Shown here one piece after another: positions 63,841-64,000 of a stretch of DNA of 64,000 nucleotides. The notes beneath the pieces are model-generated. The model searched no databases, was not told the origin of the DNA, and saw only the letters and a program-made list of their open reading frames with translations. The stretch is from Aphrophora alni. Taxonomy: Eukaryota; Arthropoda; Insecta; Hemiptera; Aphrophoridae. The translations under genes were made by a program, and so were the position numbers. Every line of letters begins with the position of its first letter. Position 1 is the first letter of the stretch. The stretch lies in assembly GCA_963513935.1 (NCBI GenBank), contig OY740777.1, forward strand, positions 13,255,092 through 13,319,091. Reading direction: 5' to 3'.

Positions 63841-64000
63841 TAATAACTAAACTATAACTCAAGGTCTAAAATATAGAGAATGTTTAATGATACGAAAATG
63901 TGATTTTGTGTTCTTCTGATTGTCTATTTTATTTTAAAAATTAAACTTCTGTGTCTCTATTTATTGGTTCATGAACATTTTCACCGATTTTGTATTTTTT
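63841..64000. other. AT-rich window end
   Basis: Nothing recognised. Confidence 0.5.

Overview
This 64 kb window looks like a gene desert or a very long intron from an arthropod, most likely an insect. The evidence is eukaryotic DNA of roughly 30% G+C by eye, three interstitial TTAGG/CCTAA arrays (the ancestral arthropod telomere repeat), long CT microsatellites, a BED-finger hAT transposon, non-LTR retrotransposon fragments, foldback elements and hammerhead-like motifs of the kind carried by Penelope-like elements. The order or species cannot be fixed from sequence alone. I find no convincing host protein-coding gene, rRNA, tRNA or CRISPR array. Most open frames are chance AT-rich frames or repeat translations.

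The best-supported gene is the transposase of a complete hAT element at 12434-15864. It has 12-bp terminal inverted repeats (11/12 match), an exact 8-bp target duplication (ACATCAGT), a TATA box, an intact BED finger and hAT catalytic core, one 174-bp intron and a poly(A) signal. Splicing joins two frames into a 645-residue protein, and the catalytic Glu lies in exon 2. The element sits in the loop of an older foldback element whose arms (about 11885-12400 and 16070-16510) can still be aligned.

The rest is layered repeats. An unclassified dispersed family of about 200-270 bp, called RepA here, has about 13 copies in both orientations. One copy hosts a CT microsatellite, one hosts a TTAGG array, and two copies about 5.5 kb apart are nearly identical. 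Other foldback elements lie at 42153-42852, 45986-46476, 47298-48440 and 51608-51985. Two hairpins are built around special cores: a 96-bp CT tract at 54896-55136 and an inverted pair of hammerhead-like motifs at 60581-60785. Hammerhead-variant motifs or their relics occur at seven or more loci, four of which share a longer conserved sequence. Tandem arrays comprise a 22-bp satellite of 34 units without indels (28231-28991), a 36-bp T-rich array (32210-32590) and a diverged 129-bp array (19553-20050). Retrotransposon remnants are an RTE-like C-terminus (20966-21355) and a broken RNase H/zinc-finger tail (39395-39650).

A few G+C-rich patches (1010-1177, 26800-27300, 57560-57880) and a TATA-plus-splice-donor arrangement near the right edge (63316-63638) are the only hints of host function, and all are weak. 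All boundaries, alignments and counts were made by eye.
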